From positions 1 through 36,611 of the forward strand of contig PXSF01000126.1 of the NCBI GenBank assembly GCA_003022845.1: a stretch of 36,611 nt of DNA, given 5' to 3'. The DNA comes from Halobacteriales archaeon SW_10_66_29. GTDB lineage: Archaea; Halobacteriota; Halobacteria; Halobacteriales; Haloarculaceae. The position numbers and the translations under genes were made by a program. The notes beneath the pieces are model-generated. The model had not been told where the DNA came from, searched no databases, and worked only from the letters and a program-made list of their open reading frames with translations. How positions within the stretch are numbered: the stretch's first letter is position 1; each line of letters begins with the position of its first letter. Shown piece by piece: positions 15,311-23,098 of the stretch.

Positions 15311-16405
15311 ATGGGTCAGCTTCCGCACCTGGTCCTCGAGGGCGAGCCCCGCGAACGGGGGCGCCGCCACGGGGAGCAGTTCGCAGCCGAGATCGAAGCC
15401 AACGTGGGCCGATACCTGGACTACTTCGCCCAGTACGGCGTCGACGAGGACGTCGCCCGCGAGCAAGCGAGCGGGTTCGTCCCGCGCATCGAGGACGCCA
15501 ACGAGGCCTACTTCGCGGAGATGGCGGGCGTCGCCGAGGGGAGCGGGCTCCCGCTGGAGGACGTCACCATCGTCAACGTCAGACACACGATCGTCTACAG
15601 CGCGTTCGCCGACGACGTCGCCGAGGAGGCCGAGGCGCCCGGTCCCGTCGACGGCTGTACGAGCTTCGGGATCCAGCCCGAGCGCAGCGCGTCGGGCAAC
15701 ACCGTGCTGGGACAGAACTGGGACTGGCTCGCACCGATCGACGCGTTCATCATGGACGCCCGGCCCGACGGGGCGCCGAACCTCGTGACGCTGACGGAGG
15801 CGGGGATGGTCGGCGGGAAGTTCGGCCTCAACGAACACGGGATCGGCTACGTCGTCAACGGGCTGACGACGCCCGACGACGGCGCTGATCCGGCCCGGAA
15901 ACCCTCGCACGTCCGGGGCCGGGAGATCCTGACCGCCGACCGCCTCGACAAGGCGATCGAACCGGTGATCGCTGACAAGCGGCCCTGCTCGCGCAACTAC
16001 ATGATCGGCCACGCCGCCGGCGAAATCGTCGACATCGAAACCGGGCCGGAGGCGGTGAGCTACCTCTACCCCGACGAGGGGCTGCTCACCCACGCGAACC
16101 ACTTCCGGGACCGCGAGACGTTCACCAGCGAGTTCGAACAGATCGTCCCCCACACCGTCTGCCGTGGAATGCGCATCGAGCGACTGCTCTCGCGCCAGGA
16201 CTCGATCGCCGAGGACGACATCAAGGCGGTGCTCCGGGACCACTTCGACGCCCCGATGGGGATCTGTCACCACCTCAACGACGAGGAGGACGACCCCTCC
16301 CGGACGAAAGCCAGCGTCATCATGGACCTCGACCAGCGGCGGATGCTCGCGGCCGCCGGCCCGCCCTGCGAGCACGAGTACGTCGAGTTTCCGGTCGCAA
16401 CCTGA
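15311..16405 (+). CDS. Peptidase C45-family Ntn hydrolase, copy 2
   Basis: A 364-residue C45-family enzyme. The putative self-cleavage nucleophile is C116 in VDGCTSFGI, followed by LGQNWDWLAPIDAF, GGKFGLNEHGIGYVVNGL and a conserved C-terminal ASVIMDLDQRRML. The order and spacing equal those of copy 1 (4909-6087), except that this one ends at EFPVAT, whereas copy 1 is extended. C45 enzymes hydrolyse or transfer acyl groups on amides, for example penicillin acyltransferase, and many act on N-acyl amino compounds. It is transcribed away from the importer operon. A role in opening an amide in the imported substrate is the most economical reading. Confidence 0.88.
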   Translation: MGQLPHLVLEGEPRERGRRHGEQFAAEIEANVGRYLDYFAQYGVDEDVAREQASGFVPRIEDANEAYFAEMAGVAEGSGLPLEDVTIVNVRHTIVYSAFADDVAEEAEAPGPVDGCTSFGIQPERSASGNTVLGQNWDWLAPIDAFIMDARPDGAPNLVTLTEAGMVGGKFGLNEHGIGYVVNGLTTPDDGADPARKPSHVRGREILTADRLDKAIEPVIADKRPCSRNYMIGHAAGEIVDIETGPEAVSYLYPDEGLLTHANHFRDRETFTSEFEQIVPHTVCRGMRIERLLSRQDSIAEDDIKAVLRDHFDAPMGICHHLNDEEDDPSRTKASVIMDLDQRRMLAAAGPPCEHEYVEFPVAT

Positions 16406-16470
16406 GATATATACGTACCCCCACGTCTGGGACCTGTGGACTATTGTTCGCGCTGCGCAAGCACGCTACC

Positions 16471-17316
16471 GTGACTGACGCGACACTACACCACATCTCA
16501 GTCTACCCCGTGAAGGGGCTCGACGCGGTCGGCCTCGACCGTGTCGGGATCGCGCCCGGCGGCGGGCTCGCGGACGACCGCGTGTACGGGATGTACGACG
16601 ACGAGGGGCACATCAACGGCAGGCGCACAGCAGCGATCCACGCGATCGAGGCGTCGTTCGACCGCGACACGGGGGCGGTCCAGCTGTCGGCGCCCGGCCG
16701 CCCGGCGCGGACCTTCGACGTCGAGGACGACCGCGCCGCGCTGGAGTCGTGGCTCGGCGAGCACCTCGACCTGGACGTGACCCTCCGCGGCGGGGGCGGC
16801 GGCGGGCACAGCGACCGCGCCATCTTCGGCGACGGGTCCGGGACCGGACCGACCATCGTGGGCAGGGCGACGCTACGCGAGATCGCCTCGTGGTACGACG
16901 GCATCGAACCCGCGGAGATGCGCCGGCGGCTCCGCCCCAATCTGGTGGTCGAGGGCGTCGAGGCGTTCTGGGAGGAGCGGCTACTCGACAGCTTCGAGCG
17001 GGCCGTCTACGCGGAGGAACCCGACGACGATACTGGCGAGTTCCCGCGGGTCCGCATCGGCGACGTGGTCCTCGAAGGGGTCGAACCGATCCCGCGGTGT
17101 GCGGTGCCGACCCACGACCCCAACACCGGCGAGGAGTACGACGGGTTCCGCGAGACGTTCATCGAGCAACGTGGCGAGACCATGCCGCCGTGGTCCGGCG
17201 AGGAGACGATCGCCGGCAACCTCTACACGGCGACGGTCGGAATGCGGATTCCCGAAGCGGAACGCGACGCCGAACTCGCAGTCGGCGATTCTGTCGAACT
17301 GCTCGACGGCGCGTAG
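16471..17316 (+). CDS. MOSC domain-containing protein
   Basis: A protein of about 281 residues. The N-terminal beta-barrel begins LHHISVYPVKGLDAV, a typical MOSC_N start. The MOSC core follows, with LRPNLVVEGVEAFWEE and a conserved cysteine in IPRCAVPTHDPNTGE. MOSC proteins, such as the C-terminal part of molybdenum cofactor sulfurase and the mitochondrial amidoxime-reducing component, bind molybdenum cofactor or sulfur species. Related single-domain proteins reduce N-hydroxylated compounds. The GTG start at 16471 was preferred to a TTG upstream at 16444. The position inside a nitrogen-compound cluster fits N-oxygenated substrates, but this is speculation. It follows the C45 gene on the same strand after 65 bases. 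Confidence 0.85.
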   Translation: MTDATLHHISVYPVKGLDAVGLDRVGIAPGGGLADDRVYGMYDDEGHINGRRTAAIHAIEASFDRDTGAVQLSAPGRPARTFDVEDDRAALESWLGEHLDLDVTLRGGGGGGHSDRAIFGDGSGTGPTIVGRATLREIASWYDGIEPAEMRRRLRPNLVVEGVEAFWEERLLDSFERAVYAEEPDDDTGEFPRVRIGDVVLEGVEPIPRCAVPTHDPNTGEEYDGFRETFIEQRGETMPPWSGEETIAGNLYTATVGMRIPEAERDAELAVGDSVELLDGA

Positions 17317-17323
17317 CGGGGAG

Positions 17324-17977
17324 CTATTGGCGCCCGTCAACCTGCTCACGGAAATTCGCAAACACGCGGGTGCTGTTGGTGTCATCGAACCCGTGCTCGC
17401 CGGGATTCCAGTCGCTCGGTTCGTCGCGGACGGCCGCGGTGAACTCGGGGTGGAACTGCACCGTCCAGACCGGCGCGTCCGCGTGGCGGCTACAGAAGAA
17501 CTCGTTGTACGCGGTGCGCGCCGTCGGCACCATCCCCTCGCCGAGTTCGGTCACCACGTCGGCATGCAACACCGGGACGACGGTGTCGACGCCGTCGAGG
17601 ATCGGCGCCTCGCCGGTCCGCTCCATCCCGACGAACGTCGCGCGCCGGGTGTCGCCGACCACCTCCCCTCCGAGGGCGGCGTTGACCGCCTGGTGGCCGA
17701 AACAGACGCCGAGCAGCGGGATTTCCTCGGCAATGCACTCCTGAATGATGTCGAACTCCGGGTCGAGCCACTCACCGTGAGCCTCACGGTCGTAGACGCT
17801 CGCGGTGCTCCCGCTGAGGACAACGCCGGCGTACTCCTCGAGCGCCGGCGGCTCCGGATCGGGGACGAACGCCCTGTACTCCGTTTCGCCCGGCGTGTGC
17901 CGGACGATCTCCGGCCCGAGAAACCGGTAGTCGGGCTTGACCTCCGTGTCGAGGACGAGGATCGTCGACGCGCTCAT
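17324..17977 (-). CDS. Class I glutamine amidotransferase-like protein
   Basis: A 217-residue class I GATase domain standing alone. The nucleophile elbow is GVCFGHQ with C92, and the other catalytic residues are in VQFHPEF (H176, E178). The fold starts with the strand ILVLDTEVKPDY. Stand-alone members include GMP-synthase glutaminase subunits and gamma-glutamyl hydrolases. It is divergent, 86 bases from a glutamine-synthetase-like gene. A gamma-glutamyl-amide hydrolase (PuuD-like role) is therefore a reasonable guess, while a GuaA-type glutaminase is less likely because no synthetase partner is nearby. The start at 17977 (MSASTILVL) was chosen because the beta-strand follows at once. Confidence 0.85.
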   Translation of the reverse strand: MSASTILVLDTEVKPDYRFLGPEIVRHTPGETEYRAFVPDPEPPALEEYAGVVLSGSTASVYDREAHGEWLDPEFDIIQECIAEEIPLLGVCFGHQAVNAALGGEVVGDTRRATFVGMERTGEAPILDGVDTVVPVLHADVVTELGEGMVPTARTAYNEFFCSRHADAPVWTVQFHPEFTAAVRDEPSDWNPGEHGFDDTNSTRVFANFREQVDGRQ

Positions 17978-18063
17978 GCGACGAACGCTCCCCGCCGGAC
18001 CACCATAAAAGCTCCACAATATACGAGGGACTCTTTAACTGCGTTCAGTGAATCGAGGGTCGT

Positions 18064-19338
18064 ATGCAACCGGACACACCGTTCGACGGGCTGGACGAGG
18101 TGACCCACGTCTTGCTGGAGTTCGGCGACGTCAACGGCATCTCGCGGTCGAAGCAGGTGACCGTCGAGCACTTCCTGTCGAACTGGCGCGAGGGGTTTCC
18201 CGTCAACATGCTGCTTCTGGTCCAGACGCCGCGCAACCGCGTCCCGGAGGGGTCGGGCTACGGGAAAGAGATCGGCTACGGCGACGGCCGGCTCCGGCCC
18301 GACCCCGACAGCGTCAGGCGGCTTCCCTGGCGGGACGACGCCGTCCGCGTCCGCTGTGCCCTCGAATACGAGGGCGAGCGCGTCGGGGCCGCGCCGCGGG
18401 CCGTCCTCCAGTCGGTCCTCGACGACATCGACCTCGGGCTCGAGTTCTTCGTGGGCAGCGAACTGGAGTTCTACCTGCTCGAGGACGGCGCGCCGGTGAC
18501 CGAACACAAACACGAGTGGGTGTCGTGGGCGACCGAGGCCGCCTCGCCGGTGTACGACCGCCTCGTCGAGTGGGGCCCGGAGTACGGCGTGCCGATCCAG
18601 TCCCTGGAGCACGAACACGGCCCGGGGCAGTTCGAAGTGCTGTTCGAGTACGGCCCGCCGCTTTCGCAGGCCGATCGGACGTTCGACTTCAAGCGACTCG
18701 TCAAGCGGACCGCCCGATACTGCGACCAGCAGGCGACGTTCATGGCCAAGCCGTTCGGCGAGGAGAGCGCGAACGGCTACCACCTCCACGTCAGTGCCTT
18801 CGACGGCGACGAGAACGCCTTCGCGGGCGGGGAGGGACTCTCCGAGACTGGGCGGGCCTTTGTCGCGGGGGTACTCGACCACGCCGAGGCGCTGACGGCG
18901 TTTCACGCGCCGACGCTGAACGCCTACAAGCGCTTCGACGAGCACGGGTTCGCCCCCGACAGCGCCTCGTGGGGGTTCGACAACCGGATGGCCGCGCTCC
19001 GGGTGCCGACGGGGACGCCCCGCATCGAGAACCGCATCGGGAGCGCCGACGCGAACCCCTATCTGGTCATCGCGGGCACGCTCGCCGCCGGCGTCGACGG
19101 GGTCCGGCGGTCGCTCGACCCCGGCGACCCCGCCGAGGGGAGCCCGGCCGAGAGCTGTTCGCGGCTCCCGCGCTCGCCCGAGGCCGCGCTCGCGGCCCTG
19201 GAGTCCGACGAGGTGCTCGTCGACGCACTCGGGGAGGACCTCGTGCGCGCCTACGTGGCGAGCAAGCGCCGCGACCTTGCCGCCTTCCGCGAGCACGTCA
19301 CCGACTGGGAACGCGAGCAGTACGTCGAACTGCTGTGA
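18064..19338 (+). CDS. Glutamine synthetase-family ligase (possible gamma-glutamyl-amine synthetase)
   Basis: A 424-residue GS-fold protein. Metal and nucleotide motifs are present: GSELEFYL, EHGPGQFEV, the histidine in NGYHLHVSAF, and RIENRIGSADANPYL near the C-terminus. The N-terminal motif reads DVNGISRSK, as in GlnA3/PuuA-like proteins that join glutamate to amines rather than to ammonia. The GSAGSHxNxS-type segment of true glutamine synthetase is altered here. In the Puu pathway such a ligase makes gamma-glutamyl-amines that are later oxidised and cleaved by a class I amidotransferase. Both partners are present in the cluster. Substrate specificity is not readable. It starts 86 bases from the divergent GATase gene. 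Confidence 0.88.
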   Translation: MQPDTPFDGLDEVTHVLLEFGDVNGISRSKQVTVEHFLSNWREGFPVNMLLLVQTPRNRVPEGSGYGKEIGYGDGRLRPDPDSVRRLPWRDDAVRVRCALEYEGERVGAAPRAVLQSVLDDIDLGLEFFVGSELEFYLLEDGAPVTEHKHEWVSWATEAASPVYDRLVEWGPEYGVPIQSLEHEHGPGQFEVLFEYGPPLSQADRTFDFKRLVKRTARYCDQQATFMAKPFGEESANGYHLHVSAFDGDENAFAGGEGLSETGRAFVAGVLDHAEALTAFHAPTLNAYKRFDEHGFAPDSASWGFDNRMAALRVPTGTPRIENRIGSADANPYLVIAGTLAAGVDGVRRSLDPGDPAEGSPAESCSRLPRSPEAALAALESDEVLVDALGEDLVRAYVASKRRDLAAFREHVTDWEREQYVELL

Positions 19339-19412
19339 CCATGCCGGAGGAACTGACGCTCCTCGTCGCACACCACGCCGAGCACTGGGGGCTGTGACCG
19401 CCGGGCGCGCCC

Positions 19413-19925
19413 TCACTCGCCGTCGAGGACGACGTCGCGCATCCCCTCGGACATGTTCGCGATCACGCCCGGGTCGCGTTCGATCTCGTTCATCACGAAC
19501 CGGGAGGACGTCTCGTTGACGCCGTCGATGGCGACCATCGACTCGATGACCTTGTTCATCTGCTCGCGGTTCTGGACGCGCGTGATCGTGACGAAGTCGA
19601 CGTCGCCCATCGTGTAGAACACCTGCTCGACGCCGTCGATGGCCGCCAGCTGCTCGCCGACCGCCTCGGAGTACCCCTGCTCGTGGGTGACCGACACCTC
19701 GGTGATCGCGACCATCGCCAGCCCGAACGGCGCGGGGTCGACGTCGGCGGTGACACCGGTGACGACCCCCCGCTCTTTCAGGTTGTTCAGCCGGTAGTGG
19801 ACCGCCGACTTCGAGAGGTCGAGCTCCTCGGCCAGCGTCTCCAAACTCACGTCGAAGTCCGCTTCGATGTTCTCTAACAGCGCCAGGTCGACCTCGTCGA
19901 ACTGTTCGGCGGTGTGCTCACTCAT
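19413..19925 (-). CDS. Lrp/AsnC-family transcriptional regulator
   Basis: A 170-residue regulator. The N-terminal HTH (EVDLALLENIEADFDVSLETLAEEL, then KSAVHYRLNNLKERGVV) is followed by a RAM effector domain beginning GLAMVAITEVSV with the GDVDFVTI motif. A C-terminal extension (ERDPGVIANMSEGM) is longer than usual. Start MSEHTAEQF at 19925 was chosen because the HTH starts soon after; upstream residues are not protein-like. It faces the divergent mmsA gene across a 263-base gap that contains paired boxes. Lrp proteins sense amino acids or similar ligands, so it is the likely regulator of the catabolic genes and of itself. Confidence 0.92.
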   Translation of the reverse strand: MSEHTAEQFDEVDLALLENIEADFDVSLETLAEELDLSKSAVHYRLNNLKERGVVTGVTADVDPAPFGLAMVAITEVSVTHEQGYSEAVGEQLAAIDGVEQVFYTMGDVDFVTITRVQNREQMNKVIESMVAIDGVNETSSRFVMNEIERDPGVIANMSEGMRDVVLDGE

Positions 19926-19941
19926 ATACCTCGATAGAGAC

Positions 19942-19987
19942 AGTACGGAATCATAAAAATTTCCGAATCGGTCGGACATTGTTCAAC
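19942..19987. promoter_or_regulatory. Candidate Lrp-type operator overlapping the lrp core promoter
   Basis: AGTACGGAATCATAAAAAT (19942-19960) includes the AT-rich TATA region of lrp on the minus strand. It has a close partner at 20102-20123. A second element, ATTGTTCAAC at 19978-19987, matches the reverse complement of ATTGAACAAT at 21730-21739 at nine of ten positions. Overlap with the promoter would fit self-repression. Confidence 0.45.
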
Positions 19988-20094
19988 ACATCACTGCCGT
20001 CCAGGCGCGAGCCGCTGCGACGACGGATCCATTCGCCCCCTCCCCGCGGCCCTCGTCGCTCATACTCGGCTACGAGATGGTCAACGCGATCGAG

Positions 20095-20123
20095 GTACTA
20101 TAGTACGGAGTCCTAATGAAAAT
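20095..20123. promoter_or_regulatory. 12-bp palindrome and second copy of the lrp-side box
   Basis: GTACTATAGTAC (20095-20106) is a perfect palindrome. It runs into AGTACGGAGTCCTAATGAAAAT (20102-20123), a variant of the box at 19942. Both lie 65-95 bases before mmsA, upstream of its TATA box, a position suited to an activator. The rest of the 263-base gap shows no coding potential. Confidence 0.45.
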
Positions 20124-20155
20124 CATTTTGTAGAACTCCATCCACCTTAGAAGAA

Positions 20156-20163
20156 TATTTATA
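20156..20163 (+). promoter_or_regulatory. TATA box for mmsA
   Basis: TATTTATA, in an AT-rich stretch, ends 25 bases before the ATG at 20189, fitting a leaderless message. GACAATGTTGAT just downstream resembles the inverted form of the element at 19978. Confidence 0.6.
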
Positions 20164-20188
20164 GGACAATGTTGATATTATACGTGTT

Positions 20189-21667
20189 ATGGCATCGGAG
20201 ACAGCGAATCTGTACGACGAAGCCAGGAACTACGTCGGTGGCGAGTGGCGGGCCCCGTCGGCGGACGGCCAGGACGTGCTGAACCCGGCGACGGGCGAGC
20301 CGTTCGCGACCGTGGGGTTCAGTTCAGCCGAGGACGTCGACGACGCGGTCGGCATCGCGCGCGAGGCGTTCGGGACGTGGCGGAACCGTCCGATCGAGGA
20401 GCGGATCCAGCCGCTGTTCGCGTTCAAGGAGCTGCTCGAACAGCACCAGGACGAGCTGGCGGAGCTGCTCGTCAGAGAGCACGGCAAGACGCTCGGGGAG
20501 GCGCGCGGCGAACTCCGCCGTGGGATCGAGAACGTGGAGACGGCCTGCGGCATGCCGACGCTCATGCAGGCCGGCCACGTCGAGAACGCCGCGCCGGGGA
20601 TCGACGAGACTGCAGTCAGGAAGCCACTGGGCGTGTTCGCCGCCGTGACGCCGTTCAACTTCCCGGGAATGATCCCGCTGTGGTTCCTGCCATACGCCGT
20701 CGCTGCCGGCAACAGCTTCATCCTGAAACCCAGCGAGCAGACGCCGCTGACCGCACAGAAGCTGTTCGAACTCGTCGAGGAGGCGGGGTTCCCCGATGGC
20801 GTCGTCCAGCTGGTCCACGGGAGCGTCGACACCGTCGACGCTATCCTCGAACACGACGACGTCGAAGGTATTTCCTTCGTGGGCTCGACCCCTGTCGCAC
20901 GGACGATCTACGAGAAGGCCGCCGCCAACGGCAAGCGCGTCCAGGCCCAGGGCGGCGCGAAGAACCACGTCATCGTCTCGGAGACGGCCGACCTCGAGTT
21001 CGCGGCGGAGAAGACCGTCGGGTCGGCGCTTGCCTGCTCGGGCGAGCGCTGTCTCGCCAACGACGTCGTCGCAGTCGAGGAGTCCGTCTACGAGGAGTTC
21101 GTCGACCTCGTCGTGGCCGAAACCGAGCGCCAGGTCGTCGGCAACGGCCTCGACGAGGCGACGACCATCGGCCCGCTGATCACTGCCGAGCACGAACAGC
21201 GGGTCCGCAACTACGTCGAGACTGGCGTCCAGGAGGGGGCCGATCTCGTCGTCGACGGGCGGGACGTGACCGTCGACGGCTACCCCGACGGACACTTCCT
21301 CGGCCCCTGCGTGTTCCGGGACGTCACCGCAGACATGGTGATCGCGACCGAGGAGATCTTCGGCCCGGTGCTGGGGCTCGTGCCCGTCGCCGACGTTGCG
21401 GCGGGCATCGAGACGATGAACCGCAGCGACTACGGCAACGCCGCCAGCCTGTTCACCGGCAGCGGGGCCGAGGCTCGCCAGTTCCGCCACGACGCCGAAG
21501 CCGGCAACCTCGCGGTGAACGCGGGGACGGCCGCGCCGATGGCCTTTTTCCACTTCGGCGGCCGGAAGGACTCCTTCTTCGGCGACCTCCACGCCCAGGC
21601 CGAGGACGTCGTCCGCTTTTACACCGACGAGACCGTCTACATCGAGCGCTGGCCGGGCGCCGAGTAG
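20189..21667 (+). CDS. mmsA: Methylmalonate-semialdehyde dehydrogenase-type (CoA-acylating) aldehyde dehydrogenase
   Basis: A 492-residue aldehyde dehydrogenase of the MmsA subfamily. The catalytic cysteine is C288 in CSGERCLAN. The usual ELGGK glutamate motif is replaced by QAQGGAKNH, a hallmark of CoA-acylating members that lack the general-base glutamate. The signature TPFNFPGMIPLWFLPYAVAAGN is also typical. These enzymes oxidise methylmalonate or malonate semialdehyde to propionyl-CoA or acetyl-CoA. Malonate semialdehyde comes from beta-alanine transamination, and a class III aminotransferase gene follows 115 bases downstream, so a route for beta-alanine or a similar amine is plausible. 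It is divergent from lrp and has a clear TATA box. Confidence 0.9.
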   Translation: MASETANLYDEARNYVGGEWRAPSADGQDVLNPATGEPFATVGFSSAEDVDDAVGIAREAFGTWRNRPIEERIQPLFAFKELLEQHQDELAELLVREHGKTLGEARGELRRGIENVETACGMPTLMQAGHVENAAPGIDETAVRKPLGVFAAVTPFNFPGMIPLWFLPYAVAAGNSFILKPSEQTPLTAQKLFELVEEAGFPDGVVQLVHGSVDTVDAILEHDDVEGISFVGSTPVARTIYEKAAANGKRVQAQGGAKNHVIVSETADLEFAAEKTVGSALACSGERCLANDVVAVEESVYEEFVDLVVAETERQVVGNGLDEATTIGPLITAEHEQRVRNYVETGVQEGADLVVDGRDVTVDGYPDGHFLGPCVFRDVTADMVIATEEIFGPVLGLVPVADVAAGIETMNRSDYGNAASLFTGSGAEARQFRHDAEAGNLAVNAGTAAPMAFFHFGGRKDSFFGDLHAQAEDVVRFYTDETVYIERWPGAE

Positions 21668-21729
21668 GTCGCGGGCCTCCATCAGCCCGCTGTGATAGAA
21701 TAATCACTATGAGCGGTTCGGCGATCCTG

Positions 21730-21739
21730 ATTGAACAAT
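21730..21739. promoter_or_regulatory. Palindromic ATTGAACAAT element before the aminotransferase gene
   Basis: A ten-base interrupted palindrome followed by an AT-rich run (TTTTTGAAAAAATTTTAT), 43 bases before the ATG at 21783. It matches the reverse complement of an element upstream of lrp at nine of ten bases. The AT-rich run holds the likely TATA region. Confidence 0.4.
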
Positions 21740-21782
21740 TTTTGAAAAAATTTTATCTATAGTGGACGATATAGTATAGATT

Positions 21783-23096
21783 ATGTCACAGCCTGAACTG
21801 AGTACTGAGAAGGCGAGAGAGATCCCACACTGGTACAGTCCCGATTCGGAGACGCTGTCGATCACCGAGGGGAGCGGCGTCCACGTGTGGGACACCGAGG
21901 GCAGGCAGCACCTGGACTTCTGTTCGCAGCTGTACTGTGCGAACCTGGGCCACAGCAACGAGGAGATCGAATCGGCGATCACCGACCAGGCGTCGACGAT
22001 CGCGTACGTCTCCTCGTCGAAGCGCTCGCCGGTGCGGGAGGAGCTGGCCGGCCGCCTCGCGGCGGTCGCGCCGGAGGGGCTGACGGACACGTTCTTCTCG
22101 ATCTCGGGCAGCGAGGCCAACGAGATCGCCTGCCACCTGGCCCGCGAGCACACCGGGGCGACGAAGATCCTCACGCGCTGGCGCTCCTACCACGGGGCGA
22201 CCTACGGCGCCGGCGGCCTCACCGGCGACCCGGACACTCGCGCCGCGCTCGAACGGAACGCCGAGACGACGGGCACCGGGAAGTTCCTGCCGCCAATCCC
22301 GGAGGCGTTCGACACCGACGACCCCGAGGAGCTGGCCGAGCGCGCGGCCGATCACCTGGATTTCGTCATCCGCAACGAGGGGGCCGACAACATCGCGGCG
22401 ATCATCACGGAGCCGATCGCCGGCACCAGCGGGGCCTTCACCGGGCCCGCCGACTACTTCCAGCGGGTCCAGGAGCTCTGTAACGAGTACGACATCCTGC
22501 TGATCTCCGACGAGGTCATCGCGGGCTTTGGCCGGTGTGGCGACTGGTTCGGCATCCAGACGGAGGACGTCCGCCCGGACATGATCACGTTCGCAAAAGG
22601 CGTCACCGGCGCGTACATGCCGCTGGCCGGGGTGATGACGCCGCCGGAGATCGGCGATGCGGTCGCCGAGGACGGGCTCGCGCTCGGCCAGACGTTCGGC
22701 GGCCACCCGGTCGCCTGCGCGGCGGCTCTCGCGGCGATCGACACATACGAGGACGGTGTCATCGAGCACGTCCAGGAGACGGAGCCGGTGCTGGAGGCCG
22801 GCCTGCAGGAGATCGCCGAGCGCTACGACGTCGTCCACGACATCCGTGGTCGCGGGTTCCACTGGAGCGTCGTCTTCGCCGACCCCGAGACGGGCGAGGC
22901 GCTGCACGACCCGCGCGTCGACGACGGCGACAACCCGGTCCACGACGTCATCGCGGGCTGTCGCGAGCGGGGCGTCCTCGTCGGCGGCGGCCGGCCGACG
23001 ACCCAGATCCTCCTGTCGCCGCCGCTGGTCGCGGACGCCGCGGATCTGAAAGCGGGGATCAGCGCGCTGGACGATGCGATCAGCACGGTCTTTTGA
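21783..23096 (+). CDS. Class III (omega-amino acid) aminotransferase
   Basis: A 437-residue PLP enzyme of aminotransferase class III. The cofactor lysine is K272 (ITFAKGVTGAYMPL). The aspartate that contacts the pyridine nitrogen is D243 in LLISDEVIAGFGR. The SGSEANE phosphate-binding loop is at about 108-114. Class III members act on terminal amino groups (beta-alanine, GABA, taurine, putrescine-derived compounds) with pyruvate or 2-oxoglutarate. Downstream of mmsA and with a semialdehyde dehydrogenase beside it, beta-alanine or a related omega-amino acid is a likely donor. The next gene starts two bases after its stop. Confidence 0.9.
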   Translation: MSQPELSTEKAREIPHWYSPDSETLSITEGSGVHVWDTEGRQHLDFCSQLYCANLGHSNEEIESAITDQASTIAYVSSSKRSPVREELAGRLAAVAPEGLTDTFFSISGSEANEIACHLAREHTGATKILTRWRSYHGATYGAGGLTGDPDTRAALERNAETTGTGKFLPPIPEAFDTDDPEELAERAADHLDFVIRNEGADNIAAIITEPIAGTSGAFTGPADYFQRVQELCNEYDILLISDEVIAGFGRCGDWFGIQTEDVRPDMITFAKGVTGAYMPLAGVMTPPEIGDAVAEDGLALGQTFGGHPVACAAALAAIDTYEDGVIEHVQETEPVLEAGLQEIAERYDVVHDIRGRGFHWSVVFADPETGEALHDPRVDDGDNPVHDVIAGCRERGVLVGGGRPTTQILLSPPLVADAADLKAGISALDDAISTVF

Positions 23097-23098
23097 CC

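Noticed and set aside
19341-19397. An 18-codon frame (MPEELTLLVAHHAEHWGL) two bases after the GS-like gene
   Set aside because: Too short to judge; composition is plausible but there is no motif or second line of evidence.
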